The notes: generated by a model not told the origin, from the letters alone. A stretch of 64,000 nt of DNA from an uncultured Pelagibacteraceae bacterium (GCA_902598655.1 CACKCQ010000006.1:17713-81712), one strand, 5' to 3'; counted from the first letter of the stretch, positions 33,137-42,933 are shown. A program made the numbers and translations.

Positions 33137-34219
33137 TTAAAAACTCAATCCTTTATCAGATAGAATATTAGAATACTTTTTAAAAAAAGAATTCTTGTTT
33201 AGAATTTTGAAAACTGGCTTTGAAAATGAATTATTTATAGTATTATCTAATTTAAAAAATTCATATATTCCATCAATTGCTTTTCCATAAAGATAATTTT
33301 TATGTCTAGTTGAACTTTGGAAATCTTCAGCAACAGATAAGTCTATTGGGAGGCCTAAAGACATTTTATCGTCAATAATTTTTGAAATAATTTTAATATC
33401 TCTAATTGTCATATTAAAGCCCTGTCCAGCAAGAGGATGAATACGGTGAATTAAATCGCCAAAAGCTAAGATATTTTTATGAGTATAATTTCTAAGCATT
33501 TCAAAACCTAGAGTAAATTTTTCAATTTTACTAATTTTTGTTAATTTGTAAAAAGAGTTATATTTTTTAAACAAATCAAAAATTTTTTCATCACTATCTT
33601 TCTCTCCATGGTAAGAAAAAACAACAGAAGTAGCAGTATTTGACAACGGAAGAAAAGCCAAAGGTCCATCTTTTGTAAATACTTGAATGGCTGTATCATT
33701 TTTTTTTTGTTGGTGATTTATTAGGAATGTATAAGCCGTACTTTTGTAATTTTTTTTTATTTTATTTGTAAAAAATTTATTTGAAATTAAATTTTTATTT
33801 TCACTGTTGATTACTAGATCATAATAATTAATTTTTTTTAAAATTTTATTATTAGCTGTATCTGTTCTGATTAATTTTACATACTTAGATTTTTTTATTT
33901 TTTTAAAAAAGATTTCATTTAATTTTGAATAGAGTATTAAATTAAAAACCTCTTTATTTTTTTTATTAAAATTAATTATTTCTTTAGATCTAGAAGCTTC
34001 AGTAAAAATTTTAATTTCCTTACTTGTCCATGATGTAATTCTTGATTTTGTTAACGAACTTAAATAATCAAAATTTTCGGATGATACTGCTATCGTTCTG
34101 TTGGTACTAACTTTTTGAACACTTTTATTTAAATATATGTCTACATTGAGTTTTTTTTCATCAAAAACGCTAGCAAGAATTAAATTTGTTAAATTTTGAC
34201 CTATAAGACAAATTTTCAT
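33137..34219 (-). CDS. UbiH/UbiF-type FAD monooxygenase, divergent N-terminus
   Basis: A 360-residue flavoprotein related to ubiquinone-biosynthesis ring hydroxylases. The FAD-ribityl motif is clear: NILAFGDLIHRIHPLAGQGFNMTIRDI, matching GD-x-x-H-x-x-x-P-x-x-GQG-x-N. PLAFLPLSNTATSVVFSY resembles the family's GPLA-x-LPL-x-x-x-x-x-VW segment. The N-terminal Rossmann motif is degenerate (CLIGQNLTNLILA rather than GGGxxG), and the protein is shorter than the usual ~390-400 residues. It could still hydroxylate a ubiquinone precursor. It has no close operon partners and is divergent from ftsK. Confidence 0.85.
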   Translation of the reverse strand: MKICLIGQNLTNLILASVFDEKKLNVDIYLNKSVQKVSTNRTIAVSSENFDYLSSLTKSRITSWTSKEIKIFTEASRSKEIINFNKKNKEVFNLILYSKLNEIFFKKIKKSKYVKLIRTDTANNKILKKINYYDLVINSENKNLISNKFFTNKIKKNYKSTAYTFLINHQQKKNDTAIQVFTKDGPLAFLPLSNTATSVVFSYHGEKDSDEKIFDLFKKYNSFYKLTKISKIEKFTLGFEMLRNYTHKNILAFGDLIHRIHPLAGQGFNMTIRDIKIISKIIDDKMSLGLPIDLSVAEDFQSSTRHKNYLYGKAIDGIYEFFKLDNTINNSFSKPVFKILNKNSFFKKYSNILSDKGLSF

Positions 34220-34280
34220 AACAAAATAATTTTAACAATAAAAATTAAATGATACAAAGTGACAAATGAAGTTTTGATTC

Positions 34281-36356
34281 ATGATAATTAAAAATTATAT
34301 CAATAAAATAAGCGATTTTATTATAAAAAGGTTAGCAGAATTAATTGGCATAATTTTGGTTACTTTTTCAATATTACTTTTTATATCTCTAATTAGCTAT
34401 TCGCCAGAAGATCCAAATTTTATATTTCCAGAGAATCAGAACATAAAGAATTTTCTTGGATTTAGAGGAAGTTTTGTTGCTGATATATTTTTCCAGTCAA
34501 TTGGTATTGTATCACTACTAATTCCATTTTCACTACTATTCACTGGACTATCAATCACAGTTAATAAAAGATTAGTAATCATAATTGAAAATGTTTTCTT
34601 CATAATTCTTTACATTATTACTGCAACTTTTTTTTTTGGTATTTTTTATAAAGAAACTTATTGGTTGATAGTAAATGGAAATAACGGTTTTGTTGGTGAT
34701 TTAATGTCTGAGACTATAATTGCAGACTTTTTGAATATTAACAAAACAGTAAGTTATTACATTTTGATTTTTTTTATATTTTTATTTTTTCTGCTAAGTA
34801 GTAATTTCAAAATATCATATATTTTTAATTTTTTATCATTTATGAGAAAAAAATTTTCAACAAAACAAGAAATTGCCATTAATCAAGATAGAATATTTAA
34901 GGAAAGTGAAGTAATTGAAAATAAAGATACTTCAATCCAAGAGGATTTATTTTCTAACAACAAATCAATAGCAAAAAATTTTAAAATTAAACTACCTTTA
35001 ATAGATTTTTTAAAAAAGCCAGAAAAGAATACAGACAAAAAAGAGGATATTAAAATCGATGCTGAAGGTTTAGAAAAAATACTTCTAGACTTTGGTGTTG
35101 AAGGAAAGATTAAAAAAATTAGTCATGGACCAGTGGTTTCACTAAATGAATTTGAGCCTGCTGCAGGTGTAAAAGTATCTAAAATTATTAACTTATCTGA
35201 AGATATCGCAAGAAACACAAGTTCTGAATCTGCTAGAATAGCAACTATATCTGGAAGTAATACAGTCGGTATTGAACTACCTAAGGTTTCAAGAGAAAAT
35301 GTTTTCCTTAGAGAAATAATTTCTGATAAAAATTTTAGAAAAAAAGAAGTTAAATTACCAATTGCTCTTGGTAAAAGTATATCTGGTGAACCTATAACTA
35401 GTGATTTAAGTTCAATGCCTCACTTGTTGATAGCTGGAACAACAGGGTCAGGGAAATCTGTGTGCATTAATACAATTATCCTCTCCCTAATTTACAAACA
35501 TACTCCTGAAATTTGTAAATTCATTTTAATAGATCCAAAAATGTTAGAACTTTCAACTTACGAAGGAATACCACATCTACTATGTCCAGTAATAACAGAA
35601 GCAAAGAAAGCTGCCTCTGTTTTAGGCTGGGTAGTTAAAGAAATGGAAAGTAGATATAGATTGATGACTAGAGTGGGCGTAAGGAATATCGATGGATATA
35701 ACGAAAAGCACAAAGTTAAAATGCCATATATTGTCGTAATTGTTGATGAAATGTCAGACTTGATGTTAGTGGCTGGCAAAGAAATTGAGAATTACATTCA
35801 AAAATTATCTCAGATGGCTAGGGCTGCGGGTATTCACATAATAATGGCCACTCAGAGACCAAGTGTAGATGTAATAACTGGAACGATAAAAGCTAATTTT
35901 CCAACCCGTATTTCTTTTCAAGTAACTTCTAAAATTGATAGCAGAACAATTTTAGGTGAACAAGGAGCTGAGCAGCTTTTAGGTAAAGGAGACATGTTAT
36001 ATATGTCCTCAGCAAACAGAATAACAAGGATACATGCGCCTTATGTTTCAGAAATAGAAATCGATAAAGTTAATAGCTTCCTAAGAAATCAAGCAGAGCC
36101 GGACTACGTTGATGAAATTTTAAATTTTGCTGATGAAAAAGAGGTTGGCGAGAAAAATAAAGATGGTTCAGAAACAGATGAATTATATAATGAAGCTTTA
36201 GAAATAATCAAATCAGAGAGAAAAGCATCTACCTCTTTTTTGCAGAGGAAGTTGCAAATTGGATATAATAGAGCAGCAAGAATTATTGATCAAATGGAAG
36301 CAAATGGAGAAGTTAGTAAAGCAAATCATGTAGGTAAAAGGGAAGTTTTAAAATAG
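34281..36356 (+). CDS. ftsK: DNA translocase FtsK
   Basis: Septal DNA pump that helps chromosome dimer resolution and segregation. The N-terminal membrane domain has about 4 TM helices (residues ~15-185). A short linker leads to the motor: LLIAGTTGSGKSVCIN (Walker A), FILIDPKMLELSTYEGIPHLL, VVIVDEMSDLM (Walker B) and ATQRPSVDVITG. The C-terminal winged-helix gamma domain (EIIKSERKASTSFLQRKLQIGYNRAARIIDQME) reads KOPS. The 691 residues are compact because of the short linker. Its stop shares a base with the GTG of lolA (TAGTG). Confidence 0.97.
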   Translation: MIIKNYINKISDFIIKRLAELIGIILVTFSILLFISLISYSPEDPNFIFPENQNIKNFLGFRGSFVADIFFQSIGIVSLLIPFSLLFTGLSITVNKRLVIIIENVFFIILYIITATFFFGIFYKETYWLIVNGNNGFVGDLMSETIIADFLNINKTVSYYILIFFIFLFFLLSSNFKISYIFNFLSFMRKKFSTKQEIAINQDRIFKESEVIENKDTSIQEDLFSNNKSIAKNFKIKLPLIDFLKKPEKNTDKKEDIKIDAEGLEKILLDFGVEGKIKKISHGPVVSLNEFEPAAGVKVSKIINLSEDIARNTSSESARIATISGSNTVGIELPKVSRENVFLREIISDKNFRKKEVKLPIALGKSISGEPITSDLSSMPHLLIAGTTGSGKSVCINTIILSLIYKHTPEICKFILIDPKMLELSTYEGIPHLLCPVITEAKKAASVLGWVVKEMESRYRLMTRVGVRNIDGYNEKHKVKMPYIVVIVDEMSDLMLVAGKEIENYIQKLSQMARAAGIHIIMATQRPSVDVITGTIKANFPTRISFQVTSKIDSRTILGEQGAEQLLGKGDMLYMSSANRITRIHAPYVSEIEIDKVNSFLRNQAEPDYVDEILNFADEKEVGEKNKDGSETDELYNEALEIIKSERKASTSFLQRKLQIGYNRAARIIDQMEANGEVSKANHVGKREVLK

Positions 36357-36910
36357 TGAGATATTTAATTTTTTTTTTATTTTTTTTCTTCTGTTCAAAA
36401 CTTTACGCATTACCTAAAAATGAAATTAAAAATAAATTGGAGAAAACAAATAGTGTCTACTTTGAGTTTATACAAAAAATAAATAATAAAGTTGAAAAAG
36501 GTGAATGCAAGTTACTCTATCCAAAAAAAATATTATGCAAATACAATGATATTTACGAAAAAGTTATGGTATCAAACGGTAGATCTCTTTTGATTAACAG
36601 TAAAAAAATTAAGAATTACTTAATCTATAAATTAAAAGACACTCCTTTGAATTTAATACTTGATAAAAGTTTTTTATTAAAAAAAATTGATGAAGTTCAA
36701 AATATTGAAGAAAATATTCAAAATTATTACTTTAAAATCAATCACAATAATAGTTTGATTACAATATTTTTTGACAAAGAAAGTTACGATATAAAAGGTT
36801 GGACCACTAAGGATATTTATCAAAATTCAGTCGAAACAATATTGCTTAATGTGGAAACAAATCTTATGATTGACGATAGAATATTTAGAATACAAAAATA
36901 TATTAATTAA
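36356..36910 (+). CDS. lolA: Outer-membrane lipoprotein carrier protein LolA-like
   Basis: A 184-residue exported protein after a signal peptide (YLIFFLFFFFCSKLYALPKNE). The pattern NSVYFEFIQKINNKVEKGECKLLYPKKILCKY resembles the LolA start (F-x-F-x-Q-x-x-x...G-x-x-x-x-x-P-x-x-x-x-x-Y). It would ferry lipoproteins across the periplasm to LolB. The sequence is divergent, and the support is mainly this pattern plus the conserved alphaproteobacterial order ftsK-lolA. The GTG start at 36356 is coupled to the ftsK stop. Convergent overlap of 8 bp with the acetyltransferase gene. Confidence 0.85.
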   Translation: MRYLIFFLFFFFCSKLYALPKNEIKNKLEKTNSVYFEFIQKINNKVEKGECKLLYPKKILCKYNDIYEKVMVSNGRSLLINSKKIKNYLIYKLKDTPLNLILDKSFLLKKIDEVQNIEENIQNYYFKINHNNSLITIFFDKESYDIKGWTTKDIYQNSVETILLNVETNLMIDDRIFRIQKYIN

Positions 36911-37415
36911 TATCAATATTAATAGTTTCAGATTTAAAAATTTTCATCCCTCTACCTAAATAATTATTGAGAGCATGTTTATGATCTAATGAGCAAGTAT
37001 GGAGCCAAACTTTTTTGGTATTGTTTCTAAAGCCTAATTTTAAAGCTTCAGAAAGTAAATATCCCCCATATTTTTTACCTATGTATTGATCTAAAATCCC
37101 AAAATAAGCTATCTCACATTTACTTGTTTCAGGATGGAACAATAACTCAAAAAATCCGATTAATTCATTATTATCTGTCATTATGTAGGTTTCAAGATTA
37201 GCGTTTTTTGTATAATTCATCCACTTGAGATCGTCCCAAATTAGTCTATCAATCCAGCGATAGCTTTTGCCAATTTGCTTGTAGAAAAATTTATTTATTT
37301 GAAAATCTGGAGGGTTTTTAATAGTGATTTTACATACACCACCTGGATTATTAGATGACCTAATATCATTTAGAGAATCTATCTCTAGGTATTTTCTATC
37401 AACTCTAGTAATCAC
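36903..37415 (-). CDS. GNAT-family N-acetyltransferase
   Basis: A 170-residue acetyl-CoA-dependent acyltransferase. The typical core is NELIGFFELLFHPETSKCEIAYFGILDQYIGKKYGGYLLSEALKLGF, with the Q/R-x-x-G-x-G/A-like site here in the form IGKKYGGYLL, and VWLHTCSLDHKHALNNYLGRGMKIF at the end. Substrate is unknown. It overlaps the HIT gene by 4 bp, so both are probably translated from one message. Confidence 0.88.
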   Translation of the reverse strand: MITRVDRKYLEIDSLNDIRSSNNPGGVCKITIKNPPDFQINKFFYKQIGKSYRWIDRLIWDDLKWMNYTKNANLETYIMTDNNELIGFFELLFHPETSKCEIAYFGILDQYIGKKYGGYLLSEALKLGFRNNTKKVWLHTCSLDHKHALNNYLGRGMKIFKSETINIDIN

Positions 37416-37777
37416 GAAACCATTTTTCCAACTTTTTCACCTCCAAATAAATGGAAGTGTAAATGTGGAACTTCTTGACCGCCATAGTCACTAATGTTTG
37501 CAAGAGCCCTATATCCTTTTCCATCAATAGAAGATATTCCAAGCTTTTTTGAAACTATAGTTATTCCCTTCATTAATCCCACAATTTCATCATCAGAGGC
37601 ATTTGTGTTGAAATCATCTAAGTCTATATAATTTCCTTTAGGTATAACTAAAGCATGAATTTTCTTTTGGGGATTAATATCATAAAATGATAAAACAAAA
37701 TTATCTTCATAAATTTTTTTACAAGGAATTTCACCCCTTAAAATTTTGGCAAAAATGTTTTGATCATTGTATTTCAT
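37412..37777 (-). CDS. HIT-family (histidine triad) protein, HinT-like
   Basis: A 121-residue nucleotide-binding hydrolase of the HIT superfamily. It has IFAKILRGEIPCKKIYEDNFVLSFYDINPQKKIHALVIPKG and the active-site triad VPHLHFHLFGGEKVG (H-x-H-x-H). The branch is HinT/purine nucleoside phosphoramidase-like. It is upstream of the acetyltransferase and 36 bp from the pilin-like gene on the same strand. Confidence 0.96.
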   Translation of the reverse strand: MKYNDQNIFAKILRGEIPCKKIYEDNFVLSFYDINPQKKIHALVIPKGNYIDLDDFNTNASDDEIVGLMKGITIVSKKLGISSIDGKGYRALANISDYGGQEVPHLHFHLFGGEKVGKMVS

Positions 37778-37813
37778 AATTAATTTATTTTAAAATATAT
37801 TCTCATAATTGAA

Positions 37814-38296
37814 TTATTTATTCAACTCGACACTTAAAATTTCATCGTTACATCTTGTTTGAATTTTTATTTTGTTAGGTTGTTTATAATACGACCAGAC
37901 AGTTGTGTAACCATTTTTTGGAGGAGTGCTATTGAATGACATTACTGCATACGGCCAGGACTCATTATTATACGGGTCATCTAAATAATTAGTCATACTT
38001 ACTGCAGTAGCATAGCCAATAGTATAAAATCCTCTTGAACAATCAACTTTTGTCTCTTGCCCTTGTTTATTATTTTTCCAATCATACTCTCCACGTATAT
38101 TTATTGAATTTTCTAATTCACATAAGGTTTGATTTGCTTTTACTTTTTGAATAATTATTTTGTGATTTGATTTGCAAGCACTTTCTTTTGCGCCTTCTGT
38201 ATATCCGCTATAAGCGACTACCCCTACTGCAGCTAATATACCTATGATTGCTACTACAACAAGTAATTCTATTAAAGTGAAACCATTGCGCTTCAT
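37814..38296 (-). CDS. Type IV pilin/pseudopilin-like protein
   Basis: A 160-residue protein beginning MKRNGFTLIELLVVVAIIG, a classical prepilin signal: short basic leader, Gly before Phe+1, Glu+5 and a ~20-residue hydrophobic helix. The C-terminal globular domain has cysteines in YSGYTEGAKESACKSNH, TLCEL and VDCSRGF, with CNDEI near the end (likely disulfide-bonded). No prepilin peptidase or assembly ATPase lies here. It could be the major or a minor pilin for DNA uptake or attachment. The perfect palindrome AGAATATATTCT (38301-38312) lies 4 bp upstream of its start. Confidence 0.9.
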   Translation of the reverse strand: MKRNGFTLIELLVVVAIIGILAAVGVVAYSGYTEGAKESACKSNHKIIIQKVKANQTLCELENSINIRGEYDWKNNKQGQETKVDCSRGFYTIGYATAVSMTNYLDDPYNNESWPYAVMSFNSTPPKNGYTTVWSYYKQPNKIKIQTRCNDEILSVELNK

Positions 38297-38378
38297 TTTG
38301 AGAATATATTCTATTAAATTCCATGAAAATTTGCATTGTTAAAATATATGCAACTAATAAGATTAATTTTTAAAAAAA

Positions 38379-38384
38379 GAGAGG
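38379..38384 (+). promoter_or_regulatory. Strong ribosome binding site before TRAP binding-protein gene
   Basis: GAGAGG (38379-38384) lies 4 bases before the ATG at 38389. It is one of the few clear Shine-Dalgarno sites in the window and fits the high expression expected for a periplasmic substrate-binding protein. Confidence 0.65.
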
Positions 38385-38388
38385 AAAA

Positions 38389-39405
38389 ATGAATAAATTA
38401 AAATCAATTTATAAAACTATAATTGGCTTAACATTTATTTTTTCATTTGTTCTTACTTCAACAGCTGCTTTTTCAGAGATAGTTGGACGACTATCTGTTC
38501 ACTGGAGTCCGAAACACCACAGTGCAAAACATGCACAAATCTTTGCAGATGAAGTTAATAAAAGAGCAAAAGGAAAATTAAAAATCGAAGTTTATCCATC
38601 TAAACAATTATTTGGGATTAGAGAAGTAATGGGAGCGGTAACTTCTGGTGCAGTTGAACTTGGAGGAATTGTTGGAGTTGTAAGTTTTCCACCAATCAAC
38701 AAGAACTTTAATGTTGCTTCATTTCCAGGACTATTTAATTCATGGGAACAACAAAGAGGTTTTTTTCAAAATTCACCTAAAGGAAAAGAAATTTGGGGTG
38801 AGTTAACAAAAAAAACTAACTCAACATTAGTTATGTATAACCCAGTTGGACCTGTAATGACTTTTTCAAGTGCTAAAGAATTAACAGGTATTGATGCAAT
38901 GAAAGGTCTAAAGGCGAGAAGACTTTTAAAAAGTGAAGAACCTATGTGGGATGCTTTAGGCGCAAATAGAGTATCTTTACCTACTGGCGAAGTTTATACT
39001 TCATTACAAACTGGAATGATTGATACGATCAACAGCCCTCCAGGAAGTATAGAAGCATACAGTTGGTGGGAGTTTTTGAAATACGCTCAAAAGCCTTATC
39101 AATATTATGCTGATGCATATATTATGGCAAACTCAACTTGGTTTAATAGTCTGTCTCCAGACTTACAAAAAATCATAATGGATGTTGGTAAAGAAATAGG
39201 AAAAAGATCAACTGACTTAATTATGGATACTGGAGAAAGCACTCTTAAAAAATTCCAAGAAAGAGGTGGGGTTGTTACTACGCTTTCAGGAGCTGAAAAA
39301 GCTAAGTTTGATAAGCTTATGAAAGATGAAGTAATGCCAGCAATGGCTAAAATGATTGATGCTGACGCCTTAGAGGCTGCACAAGCATATGCTAAGAGCA
39401 ATTAG
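38389..39405 (+). CDS. dctP: TRAP transporter solute-binding protein DctP
   Basis: Periplasmic binding protein of a tripartite ATP-independent transporter. A signal peptide (about residues 1-30, ending AAFSEI) precedes a domain with HWSPKHHSAKHAQIFADEVNKRAKGKLKIEVYPSKQLFG, the GAVELGGIVG ligand region, LKARRLLKSEEPMWDALGANRVSLPTGEVYTSLQTGMID (carries the Arg that salt-bridges the substrate carboxylate) and a C-terminal helix. The ligand is probably an organic acid (C4-dicarboxylate, keto acid or similar), but the specificity cannot be told. It is followed 28 bp later by dctQ and then dctM. Confidence 0.95.
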   Translation: MNKLKSIYKTIIGLTFIFSFVLTSTAAFSEIVGRLSVHWSPKHHSAKHAQIFADEVNKRAKGKLKIEVYPSKQLFGIREVMGAVTSGAVELGGIVGVVSFPPINKNFNVASFPGLFNSWEQQRGFFQNSPKGKEIWGELTKKTNSTLVMYNPVGPVMTFSSAKELTGIDAMKGLKARRLLKSEEPMWDALGANRVSLPTGEVYTSLQTGMIDTINSPPGSIEAYSWWEFLKYAQKPYQYYADAYIMANSTWFNSLSPDLQKIIMDVGKEIGKRSTDLIMDTGESTLKKFQERGGVVTTLSGAEKAKFDKLMKDEVMPAMAKMIDADALEAAQAYAKSN

Positions 39406-39433
39406 AAGAAGTTAAACTTTTTCTATAAAGATT

Positions 39434-39925
39434 ATGAGGGCATTGCGAGCTATTAATAATTTGCTAGCAAAATCTGCAATTTCGCTCGCAATGTTCATTG
39501 TCTTTTTAATGGTGGCAGCTTTAGCATTAAGCGCCACAACAAGATTTATCACAGGCACAGGATTTGCTTGGTTTATTGAATTACCACCCGTAATGGTGAG
39601 TTGGTTAGTATTTCCATTACTTGGTCCTTTATTAAAGCAAGGACAACATATTAAAGTAGATTTTTTAAGTCATTATTTATCTGACAAATCAAAAAATATT
39701 ATTGGAGCAATCGTAAATTTAATAGCTTTAATTTCTGCATGCATATTCTTTAAGGCAGGAGTTGATGCAACTACAATGTATTATAATTTAGGACAGATGA
39801 TGGAATTAGAAATTAACATTCCTATCTGGTGGATGTTTTTGGCTTTTCCAGTTGGTTTTTTAATTTTAGCATTAACTTCTTTAGAGCTTATTATAGATAA
39901 TTTAAAAAAACTTTCAGGGAAATAA
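39434..39925 (+). CDS. dctQ: TRAP transporter small permease DctQ
   Basis: A 163-residue membrane protein with four TM helices (about 15-37, 45-62, 83-102 and 126-147). Family residues: VMVSWLVFPLLGPLLKQGQHIKVDFLSHYL is typical of DctQ helix 2 and its cytoplasmic loop. It connects the binding protein to the large permease. The stop at 39925 abuts the dctM ATG at 39926, so translation is coupled. Confidence 0.93.
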   Translation: MRALRAINNLLAKSAISLAMFIVFLMVAALALSATTRFITGTGFAWFIELPPVMVSWLVFPLLGPLLKQGQHIKVDFLSHYLSDKSKNIIGAIVNLIALISACIFFKAGVDATTMYYNLGQMMELEINIPIWWMFLAFPVGFLILALTSLELIIDNLKKLSGK

Positions 39926-41191
39926 ATGTTTGGACTAGCTTTTATTATTTCTCTTGTAACATTAATTATCTCAGTTCCAATTTTTTTAGTTTTTGGTTTG
40001 GGAAGTTCTTTAGCAGCTATTGCAGGATTAAATTTACCGTGGTCAGTTCTTATTCAAGTTTCATTTGGTGCATTAACTAAACATGTCCTAATCGCTGTTC
40101 CGTTATTTATTTTTACTGGAATGGCAATGTTAAAAGGAGGTGCTGCCTCAAGATTGGTTAAATTTACAACAACACTTGTTGGACATTGGCCAGGTGGATT
40201 GGGTGTTGCTATGGTTATCGCGATGGGTTTCTTTGCGGCTTTTTGTGGTTCAATTCTTGCAGCCATTACTGCTGTTGGGACAATCATGATGCCTAAAATG
40301 ATTGAACAGGGTTATCCAACTCCATTCGTTGTTGTACTAGCAGCATCTGCTGCTCTATTAGAGGCATTGATACCTCCATCCAATGCAGCAATACTATTTA
40401 GTGCTCTAACTAATGTTCCAGTGTCTAAAACTTTTGCTGCAGGAGTTATACCAGGGCTTGTATTACTTATTTTGATGGTCCTTCTAGTTTTGTTTAAATG
40501 CAGGCATATTAGAACGGATGAGAAGGCATCATTAAAAGAAAGAGTAAGTTCTTTTATCGCTGCACTGCCAGCATTGATCACACCAGTGATAATTTTGGGT
40601 GGAATTTATGCTGGAATATTAACTCCATCTGAATCAGCTGCTGTTGCAGGAGTTTATGCTGTGCTCATTGGATTTTTAATTTATAGAGAGCTAACTTTTT
40701 CATCTTTAATTAGCTGTTTAAGGGAAACTGCAATCATAACAGCTGTAATTTTCGCAATTATAGCAACTGCAACATTCTTAAGTGTTGTTTTAACTTACAC
40801 TCAAGCTCCTCAAAAAATTATTACATTCTTCACAGATAAAGGTGTGAGCGTAAATCTATTTTGGATAATGCTTGGAGCAATTTGTTTAATTCTTGGAACG
40901 TTTATTGAAATTGTACCTGTATTTTATTTAACTGTTCCAATTTTTGCAGCAATTACATTATCATTTAACCAAAGCTTACTTCATCTTTATGTGGTGTTTG
41001 TAGCATTTGCTGGAATAGGAATGATCACACCCCCCGTATGCGTTGGTATTTATACAGCTGCAGGTGTGATCAAAGAAAATCCAGCCAAAGCTTTCAAAGA
41101 AGTTCCTCTATTTACAATTGTTGGAATAATTTATGGAATACTGATGATACTATTTCCAATATTCTCAACCTGGTTGCCAAGTAAATTATAA
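39926..41191 (+). CDS. dctM: TRAP transporter large permease DctM
   Basis: A 421-residue polytopic membrane protein of about 12 TM helices with the family GLN-L-PW / PLFIFTGMAMLKGGAA region, AMGFFAAFCGSILAAITAVGTIMMPKM, IPPSNAAILF and TPPVCVGIYTAAGV. It catalyses Na+-dependent uptake with DctQ and DctP. It converges with hisE, whose stop lies only 3 bp away. Confidence 0.96.
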   Translation: MFGLAFIISLVTLIISVPIFLVFGLGSSLAAIAGLNLPWSVLIQVSFGALTKHVLIAVPLFIFTGMAMLKGGAASRLVKFTTTLVGHWPGGLGVAMVIAMGFFAAFCGSILAAITAVGTIMMPKMIEQGYPTPFVVVLAASAALLEALIPPSNAAILFSALTNVPVSKTFAAGVIPGLVLLILMVLLVLFKCRHIRTDEKASLKERVSSFIAALPALITPVIILGGIYAGILTPSESAAVAGVYAVLIGFLIYRELTFSSLISCLRETAIITAVIFAIIATATFLSVVLTYTQAPQKIITFFTDKGVSVNLFWIMLGAICLILGTFIEIVPVFYLTVPIFAAITLSFNQSLLHLYVVFVAFAGIGMITPPVCVGIYTAAGVIKENPAKAFKEVPLFTIVGIIYGILMILFPIFSTWLPSKL

Positions 41192-41193
41192 AT

Positions 41194-41466
41194 TTATTTT
41201 TTTCTACTCTTTAATTCTTCCATTACTTCTTCAATTTTTATACCACTTTTTTCAAGATACATAATTAAGTGATATAAAACATCTGCAGCTTCATGAATTT
41301 TGTTTGAGTCTTGCTCTACAGCTTCAATTAACTCATTTATTTCTTCTATGACTTTTTCTTTTGCTAAAGATTTATCTTCTAAAAGCTTATTAGTATATGA
41401 GCCTTCAATAGGATTACTTTTTCGCTCTCTTGCAAGGTTAACGAGATCTTCTAATATCTTTAACAT
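41194..41466 (-). CDS. hisE: Phosphoribosyl-ATP pyrophosphatase
   Basis: Removes pyrophosphate from PR-ATP, the second step of histidine synthesis. I take the ATG at 41466 (90 residues), starting LKILEDLVNLARERK as family members do. A longer frame from 41517 would overlap hisF and add unrelated residues. Core: GSYTNKLLEDKSLAKEKVIEEINELIEAVE and EAADVLYHLIMYLEKSGI (MazG-like E-x-x-D). It is the last gene of the his operon and starts 1 bp after the hisF stop. Confidence 0.95.
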   Translation of the reverse strand: MLKILEDLVNLARERKSNPIEGSYTNKLLEDKSLAKEKVIEEINELIEAVEQDSNKIHEAADVLYHLIMYLEKSGIKIEEVMEELKSRKK

Positions 41467-41467
41467 T

Positions 41468-42220
41468 CTAAATCCTAACAGGTATATCTTTTGAAGCCAA
41501 ATATTGCTTTGCTTCATTTACTGAATAAGTACCATAATGGAATATGGATGCAGCTAAAACAGCGCTAGCACCTGATTTTATTCCATCTACTAAATGATCT
41601 AATGTACCAACTCCACCTGATGCAATAACTGGAATATTGACCATTGATGATATCTTTTGCATTAATTCAATATCATATCCAGATTGCGTTCCATCTTTAT
41701 CCATTGAAGTAACTAAAAGCTCACCAGCACCACATTTCTCCATTTTAGATGCAAATTCTAACGCATTTATGCCAGTTGGATTTCTTCCACCATGTGTGAA
41801 GATTTCCCATCCATCATCTTTTCTCTTAGCATCAATAGCAACAACAATGCACTGTGATCCAAATTTTCTAGAACTATCTTCAACAACTTTTGCATTTTGC
41901 ACAGCTGCTGTATTAATTGATACTTTATCGGCCCCACAATTAAGCAATTTATTAATGTCATCAATACTTCTAACACCACCACCTACAGTTAGTGGCACAA
42001 AACATTTCTTAGAAGTTTTCTCTACTACTTCATAAATAGTATCTCTATTTTCATTTGAAGCGGTGATATCTAAAAAGCAAATTTCGTCTGCTCCTCCATC
42101 ACTATAGATTTTTGCTTGTTCAACAGGATCTCCTGCATCTTTAAGGTCAACAAAGTTTATACCTTTTACAACACGACCATTTTTAACATCTAAACAAGGT
42201 ATAATTCTATTTTTAAGCAT
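41468..42220 (-). CDS. hisF: Imidazole glycerol phosphate synthase cyclase subunit
   Basis: With HisH, makes imidazole-glycerol-phosphate and AICAR. The 250-residue TIM barrel starts [20 protein letters not shown], with the catalytic Asp (CLDV) and second Asp ([13 protein letters not shown]), [11 protein letters not shown] and PVIASGGVG. It overlaps hisA by 8 bp and precedes hisE. Confidence 0.98.
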   Translation of the reverse strand: MLKNRIIPCLDVKNGRVVKGINFVDLKDAGDPVEQAKIYSDGGADEICFLDITASNENRDTIYEVVEKTSKKCFVPLTVGGGVRSIDDINKLLNCGADKVSINTAAVQNAKVVEDSSRKFGSQCIVVAIDAKRKDDGWEIFTHGGRNPTGINALEFASKMEKCGAGELLVTSMDKDGTQSGYDIELMQKISSMVNIPVIASGGVGTLDHLVDGIKSGASAVLAASIFHYGTYSVNEAKQYLASKDIPVRI

Positions 42221-42932
42221 CTATTTCTTTTGCAAGTTCATCTAACTTTATGTCTCCATCGTATATAGCTTTTCCGACTATAACACCTTCGATATTATTT
42301 AAACTTTTAGCTTTTTTAATGTCATTAATCGATGAAACTCCGCCTGATATAACTACTGGACAATTAGAAATATTCGCCACTTTTTGTGTTTCTTCAAAAT
42401 TCGGGCTTTGCTTAGTTCCATCTCTATTAATATCTGTGTAAATAATCCTGCTAACTCCATAATTATTTACCTTTTTTAAATATTCTGTTGTTAATTTATC
42501 AGATTCCTCTGTCCATCCTGAAATCGCAAGATGTCCATCTTTTGCATCTAAACCTAATGCAATTTGGTTTTGAAATTTATTACAAGCATCTTCTAAAAAA
42601 CTTCTATCTTTTATAGCAGCACTTCCCAAAATTACTTTTTCAACACCAGCATCAATATATTTTTGAATAGTCTCAAAATTTCTTACTCCGCCTCCTATTT
42701 CTATTTTGAGGTCAAATTTTCCAATAATATCTTGAATAATATCAATATTAATTGGATCTCCGGTTAATGCACCATCCAAATCAACTATATGTAAATTTTT
42801 AAATCCATTATCTTTATATTTTCCAGCTTGCTCTACAGGAGACATTTCATATTCAGTTTTATTTTCAAAATCTCCTTTGATTAATCTAACGCACTTTTTA
42901 TCTTTAATGTCTATTGCTGGAAAAATTTTCAT
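42213..42932 (-). CDS. hisA: ProFAR isomerase
   Basis: Isomerises ProFAR to PRFAR, upstream of HisF/HisH. The 239-residue TIM barrel begins [22 protein letters not shown] (catalytic Asp8). It contains the phosphate-binding IEIGGGVRN and the second catalytic Asp in [15 protein letters not shown]. Eight bases overlap hisF. A signal-peptide-containing gene lies between it and hisH. Confidence 0.98.
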   Translation of the reverse strand: MKIFPAIDIKDKKCVRLIKGDFENKTEYEMSPVEQAGKYKDNGFKNLHIVDLDGALTGDPINIDIIQDIIGKFDLKIEIGGGVRNFETIQKYIDAGVEKVILGSAAIKDRSFLEDACNKFQNQIALGLDAKDGHLAISGWTEESDKLTTEYLKKVNNYGVSRIIYTDINRDGTKQSPNFEETQKVANISNCPVVISGGVSSINDIKKAKSLNNIEGVIVGKAIYDGDIKLDELAKEIDA

Positions 42933-42933
42933 T

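Noticed and set aside
38301..38312. AGAATATATTCT palindrome upstream of the pilin-like gene
   Set aside because: A 12-bp palindrome of A/T mainly is expected at this base composition; noted with the gene but not called an operator.
41637..42035. 132-residue antisense frame over hisF
   Set aside because: Shadow of hisF; no family pattern and no spacing logic with neighbours.
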